Of a stretch of DNA of 27,416 nucleotides, positions 23,545-27,416 are shown piece by piece (within the stretch, counting starts at the first letter, position 1; every line of letters begins with the position of its first letter). The notes under the pieces were generated by a model. It saw nothing but the letters and a program-made list of their open reading frames with translations, was not told where the DNA came from and did no database searches. Source of the stretch: Pseudomonadota bacterium (GTDB lineage Bacteria; Desulfobacterota; Desulfovibrionia; Desulfovibrionales; Desulfovibrionaceae); NCBI GenBank assembly GCA_023438245.1, contig JAEXRD010000030.1, positions 1 to 27,416 of the forward strand, in the 5' to 3' direction. The position numbers and the translations under genes are program-made.

Positions 23545-25467
23545 ATGGCCAAGGCCCGCAACCTGACGCAGAAGATCATCGCCCAGCACCTCGTCTCCGG
23601 CAAGATGACGCCGGGGAGCGAGATCGGACTCAAGATCGACCAGACGCTGACCCAGGACGCCACCGGCACCATGGCCTACCTCCAGTTCGAGGCCATCGGC
23701 ATCCCGCGCGTGCGCACCGAGCTGTCGGTGAGCTACGTGGACCACAACACGCTGCAGACCGGCTTCCGCAACGCCGACGACCACCGCTACCTGCGCACCA
23801 TCGCCGAGAAGTACGGCATCGTGTTCTCGCCCGCGGGCACCGGCATCTGCCACCAGCTGCACCTGGAGAATTTCGCGGGGCCCGGCAAGACGCTCATCGG
23901 CTCGGACTCCCACACCCCCACCGCGGGCGGCGTGGGCGCCCTGGCCATCGGCGCTGGCGGGCTTTCCGTCGCCCTGGCCATGGCCGGCGAGCCCTACATG
24001 CTGCCCATGCCCAAGGTAGTGCGCGTGCACCTCACCGGCCAGCTCACCGGCTGGGCCAGCGCCAAGGACGTCATCCTGGTGCTCCTGGGCAAGCTCACCG
24101 TGAAGGGCGGCGTGGGCCGCGTGATGGAGTTCACCGGCCCCGGCGTGGCCACCCTCACCGTGCCGGAGCGCGCCACCATCACCAACATGGGCGCGGAGCT
24201 GGGCGCCACCACCAGCATCTTCCCCAGCGACGCCCAGACCAAGAAGTTCCTCTCGCGCATGGGCAGGCCCGAGGATTTCGTGGCCCTGGCCGCCGATCCC
24301 AAGGCCACCTACGACGAGGAAGTGTTCATCAACCTCTCCGAGCTGGAGCCCATGGCCGCCGCCCCGCACATGCCCGACCGCGCCGTGCGCATCGCCGACC
24401 TGGACGGCATGCAGGTGGACCAGGCCGCCATCGGCTCCTGCACCAACAGCTCCTACACCGACCTCAAGGCCACGGCCGAAATCCTCAAGGGCAAGCGCAT
24501 CAGCCCGGCCACGGACCTGCTCATCGCCCCCGGCTCCAAGCAGGTGCTGAAGCTGCTCACCGCCGAGGGCCTTCTGGACCCGCTGCTGGACGCGGGCGCA
24601 CGCCTGCTCGAATGCGCCTGCGGCCCCTGCATCGGCATCGGCGGCTCCCCGGTCTCCAAGGGCGTGTGCGCGCGCACCTTCAACCGCAACTTCGAGGGCC
24701 GCAGCGGCACCCAGGACGCCCAGGTGTACCTGGTCAGCCCGCAGACCGCCGCCATGGCCGCGCTTTGCGGCAAGTTCACCAACCCGGCCACCTGGGGCAC
24801 GCCGCCCAAGAAGGCCGAGCTGCCCAAGAAGGTTCCCAGCATCCGCCAGCTGTTCGTGTTCCCCCCGGAGGACGGCAGCAAGGTCGAGGTGCTGCGCGGG
24901 CCCAACATCGTGGCCCTGGAGCGCTTCGGCACGCAGCCCGAGGTGCTGGAGGGCAAGATCGCCCTCAAGGTCGAGGACAACATCACCACCGACCACATCA
25001 TGCCCGCGGGCGCGGCCATCATGGCCCTGCGCTCCAACATCCCGGCCATCAGCGAGCACGTGTTCACCAAGGTGGACCCGGGGTTCGTCAGCCGCATCAA
25101 GGAGCTGGGCGGCGGGTTCATCGTCGGCGGCGAGAACTACGGCCAGGGCTCCAGCCGCGAGCACGCCGCGCTGGCCCCCAAGCACCTGGGCGTCAAGGCC
25201 GTCATCGTCAAGAGCCTGGCCCGCATCCACCGCGCCAACCTGGTCAATTTCGGCATCCTGCCGCTTTTGCTGGTGAACAAGGACGACTACGACACCCTGG
25301 CCCAGGGCGACACGCTCTCCATCCCGGCGGGCAAGCTCGCTCCCGGCAAGCCCGTGGACGTCCTGGTGAACGGCACGGCCAAGGTCGCCGTGACAAATGA
25401 TTTGACGGCCCAGGAGCTGACGATTATCCAATCGGGCGGACTGCTCAATACCGTGAAGCTCGGCTAG
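23545..25467 (+). CDS. acn: Aconitate hydratase (short ~640-residue form)
   Basis: Aconitase interconverts citrate and isocitrate via cis-aconitate using a [4Fe-4S] cluster. The 640-residue protein is shorter than AcnA (about 890) or AcnB (about 865) and fits the compact class close to mitochondrial-type aconitase and the homoaconitase/IPM isomerase line. Cluster ligands are Cys299 in IGSCTNSS and Cys359 and Cys362 in CACGPC. Active-site blocks are SYVDHNTLQ, GTGICHQ, IGSDSHTPTAGG and, in the C-terminal swivel domain, GENYGQGSSREHAALAP with the catalytic Ser-Arg. NITTDHIMPAG opens the swivel domain. ATG at 23545 has GGGAGG at good spacing. It serves citrate metabolism toward 2-oxoglutarate and glutamate. 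PpiD follows by 33 nt. Confidence 0.95.
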   Translation: MAKARNLTQKIIAQHLVSGKMTPGSEIGLKIDQTLTQDATGTMAYLQFEAIGIPRVRTELSVSYVDHNTLQTGFRNADDHRYLRTIAEKYGIVFSPAGTGICHQLHLENFAGPGKTLIGSDSHTPTAGGVGALAIGAGGLSVALAMAGEPYMLPMPKVVRVHLTGQLTGWASAKDVILVLLGKLTVKGGVGRVMEFTGPGVATLTVPERATITNMGAELGATTSIFPSDAQTKKFLSRMGRPEDFVALAADPKATYDEEVFINLSELEPMAAAPHMPDRAVRIADLDGMQVDQAAIGSCTNSSYTDLKATAEILKGKRISPATDLLIAPGSKQVLKLLTAEGLLDPLLDAGARLLECACGPCIGIGGSPVSKGVCARTFNRNFEGRSGTQDAQVYLVSPQTAAMAALCGKFTNPATWGTPPKKAELPKKVPSIRQLFVFPPEDGSKVEVLRGPNIVALERFGTQPEVLEGKIALKVEDNITTDHIMPAGAAIMALRSNIPAISEHVFTKVDPGFVSRIKELGGGFIVGGENYGQGSSREHAALAPKHLGVKAVIVKSLARIHRANLVNFGILPLLLVNKDDYDTLAQGDTLSIPAGKLAPGKPVDVLVNGTAKVAVTNDLTAQELTIIQSGGLLNTVKLG

Positions 25468-25500
25468 CAGCCCCGAAAGACATCCGCATCCGGAGATATC

Positions 25501-27408
25501 ATGCTCGAATCATTACGCCAAAACGCTCAGAGCTGGGGCATCAAAGTCGCCTTCGGCATCATCATCATCGTGTTCATCTTCTACTTCGGCATGGGCAACT
25601 TCACCGACAAGAAGGAGCCCGTGGTGGCCTACGTGGACGGCCAGGCCATCAGCGCCCGCGAGTTCCAGAAGGCCTACGAGGACACCGTCACCAACATGCG
25701 CCGCCAGAACCCCGGCATGAGCGCCGAGGAGCTGAACACCCCGCAGCTCAAGCAGGCCATCCTGTCGCAGCTGGTGAACACCAAGCTGCTGCTTGGCGCC
25801 GCGGGCAAGATGGGCGTCACCGTCTCCCCGGCGGAGCTGCGCTCCATCATCAGCTCCATCCCGGCCTTCCAGGGCCAGAACGGGGCCTTCGACCCCGCCG
25901 CCTACAAGACCGCCCTGGCCCAGACCCACACCAGCGCCCAGCGCTTCGAGGACGAGCTCAGGAGCAACCAGGTGGTGCAGAAGCTGCAGGCCTACACCGC
26001 CATCTCCTCCATGCTCACCGAGCCCGAGGCCAAGAGCATGTTCCAGTGGGCGCGCGAGCAGGTGCGCCTGGAGTACGTGACCTTCGCCTCCAAGAGCTTC
26101 CTGGACCAGGTGAAGCCCACCGACGAGCAGCTGGCCGCCTACTACGAGACCGCCAAGGACCGCTTCAAGGAGCCCGCGCGCATCCGCCTGGAGTACCTGC
26201 CCATCACCGTGGGTGAGCTGGCCGCGGCCCAGAAGATCACCGACGAGGACGTCAAGGCCTACTACGACAAGCACGCCGACGAGTTCGTGCACCCCGAGCA
26301 GCTCCACGCCCGCCACATCCTCGTCCAGGCCCCGCAGGACGCCCCCAAGGACGTTCAGGACAAGGCCGAGGCGACCATCAAGAGCATCGCCGCCGAGGTG
26401 AAGAAAGGCGATTTCGCCGCCGTGGCCAAGAAGCGCTCCCAGGATCCCGGCACCGCTCCCGGTGGCGGCGACCTGCCCTGGTTCTCCCGCGGGATGATGG
26501 TCAAGCCCTTCGAGGACGCCGCCTTCGCCCTCAAGCCCGGCCAGATCAGCGAGCCGGTGCGCACCCAGTACGGCTGGCACCTCATCAAGCTGGAGGCCTC
26601 CCGCCCCGCGGGCAAGGTGCCCTTCGAGGACGTCAAGGCCCAGATCAAGCGCCGCATGGGCGAGGAGAAGGCCGGCGAGAAGGTCACCGAGATCCTGGAC
26701 CAGAGCATGGACCAGATCGCCGCCGGCGTGAAGCTGGAAAAGATCGCCCAGGGCCTGGGCCTGGCCACCAAGAAGAGCGAGCTGCTCGACGCCGCCCAGA
26801 TCCAGGCCGCCTTCGCCCTCAAGAAGGAGGCCGTGGACAGCCTGTTCGCCCTGGCCGACGGCGCCAGCGCCAAGACCCCGCTGGCCATGGAGAACAACAA
26901 GGGCTACCTGCTGGCCGAGAAGCTGGAGGGCGCGCCCGAGGCCACCCTGCCGCTGGAGAAGGTCAAGGACAAGGTGCTCGCCGAGTACAAGGCCCAGGAG
27001 GCCCGCAAGCTGGCCATGAACAAGGCCCAGGACGTGCTGGCCAAGCTCAGGGACGCCGCCACCCGCGACCAGGCCCTGGCCGGTCTCAAGGGTGAGGTCA
27101 AGACCACCCAGGCCATGGACCGCCAGGCCGCCGTCATGGAGGCGGGCGGAAACCCGCAGCTGCTCATGGCCGTGTTCTCCGCCGCGGACAAGAACTGGCT
27201 GGCCCAGCCCTTCGAGACGCCCTCCGGCGTGGTGCTGGCCCGCCTGGCCGACCGCATTCCCGCCAGCGAGGAGACCTGGGAGAAGGAAAAGCGCTTCTGG
27301 ACCACCCAGGGCGCGAGCACCTTCCGCCAGGAGCTGTTCAACGCGCTGCTGCAGAACCTGCGCGCCACGGCCAAGATCGAGATCGTGCGCCAGGACCTGG
27401 TGAACTAG
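25501..27408 (+). CDS. ppiD: Periplasmic folding chaperone PpiD (SurA-N / parvulin domains)
   Basis: PpiD is an inner-membrane-anchored chaperone that receives newly exported proteins at the Sec translocon. The 635-residue protein has a short cytoplasmic N-terminus and one membrane helix at about 14-31 (VAFGIIIIVFIFYFGMGNF). A SurA-N-like chaperone region with VVAYVDGQAISAREFQKAYE begins near 41. A parvulin-type domain lies at about 267-366 (QLHARHILVQ, GGGDLPWFSRGMMVKPFEDA, EPVRTQYGWHLIKLE), and a long helical C-terminal region follows. It is close to E. coli PpiD in length (623). The family's single parvulin domain is often inactive as an isomerase, which cannot be judged here. ATG at 25501 has GGAG upstream. 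It ends 8 nt before the window edge and is complete. Confidence 0.92.
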   Translation: MLESLRQNAQSWGIKVAFGIIIIVFIFYFGMGNFTDKKEPVVAYVDGQAISAREFQKAYEDTVTNMRRQNPGMSAEELNTPQLKQAILSQLVNTKLLLGAAGKMGVTVSPAELRSIISSIPAFQGQNGAFDPAAYKTALAQTHTSAQRFEDELRSNQVVQKLQAYTAISSMLTEPEAKSMFQWAREQVRLEYVTFASKSFLDQVKPTDEQLAAYYETAKDRFKEPARIRLEYLPITVGELAAAQKITDEDVKAYYDKHADEFVHPEQLHARHILVQAPQDAPKDVQDKAEATIKSIAAEVKKGDFAAVAKKRSQDPGTAPGGGDLPWFSRGMMVKPFEDAAFALKPGQISEPVRTQYGWHLIKLEASRPAGKVPFEDVKAQIKRRMGEEKAGEKVTEILDQSMDQIAAGVKLEKIAQGLGLATKKSELLDAAQIQAAFALKKEAVDSLFALADGASAKTPLAMENNKGYLLAEKLEGAPEATLPLEKVKDKVLAEYKAQEARKLAMNKAQDVLAKLRDAATRDQALAGLKGEVKTTQAMDRQAAVMEAGGNPQLLMAVFSAADKNWLAQPFETPSGVVLARLADRIPASEETWEKEKRFWTTQGASTFRQELFNALLQNLRATAKIEIVRQDLVN

Positions 27409-27416
27409 GCCTGCGC

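Overview
The window is high-GC, densely coded bacterial chromosome. The gene content fits a Gram-negative deltaproteobacterium (Desulfobacterota), most likely of the Desulfovibrionaceae. This placement is an inference from a ~640-residue short-form aconitase followed by a PpiD-type chaperone, a full branched-chain amino acid ABC transporter with a lipoprotein binding protein, a B12-riboswitch-controlled cobT, and the codon and GC style. No marker rRNA is present. I see no mobile element, CRISPR array, tRNA or prophage; this looks like core chromosome.

Layout. 1-1440: cobT on the minus strand, preceded by a cobalamin riboswitch and an intrinsic terminator. 1441-4486: a plus-strand run of a WcbI-like capsule enzyme, a CgeB-like glycosyltransferase (14-nt overlap) and an MltC-type lytic transglycosylase, suggesting envelope or surface polysaccharide work. 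4591-6978: a DMT/EamA permease, then serS and a strong terminator. 7019-8707: a Tat-type alkaline phosphatase with its own terminator. 8708-8889: a small AT-rich intergenic patch with a nested inverted repeat. 8890-10206: rimO on the minus strand.

10334-16398: a plus-strand run of an orphan PAS histidine kinase with an unusual N-terminal domain, rdgB (TTG start), glmS, a membrane GGDEF diguanylate cyclase and a translationally coupled unknown protein, closed by a terminator. 16419-21279: a minus-strand liv operon in the order livG-livJ-livH-livM-livF. 21280-21526: an AT-rich divergent promoter region. 21527-27408: plus-strand genes for a chorismate-mutase-like/EPSP-synthase-like fusion that has lost most catalytic residues, a small overlapping coiled-coil protein, aconitase and PpiD.

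The most unusual item is the 568-residue fusion at 21527-23233. It aligns by eye along the whole length of EPSP synthase (AroA) behind an AroQ-type helical domain, yet nearly all known AroA catalytic residues are replaced, so it looks like a pseudoenzyme or a repurposed fold. Second in interest is the Rossmann-like N-terminal domain of the histidine kinase. All identifications were made by reading the sequence and from family knowledge; no searches were run.
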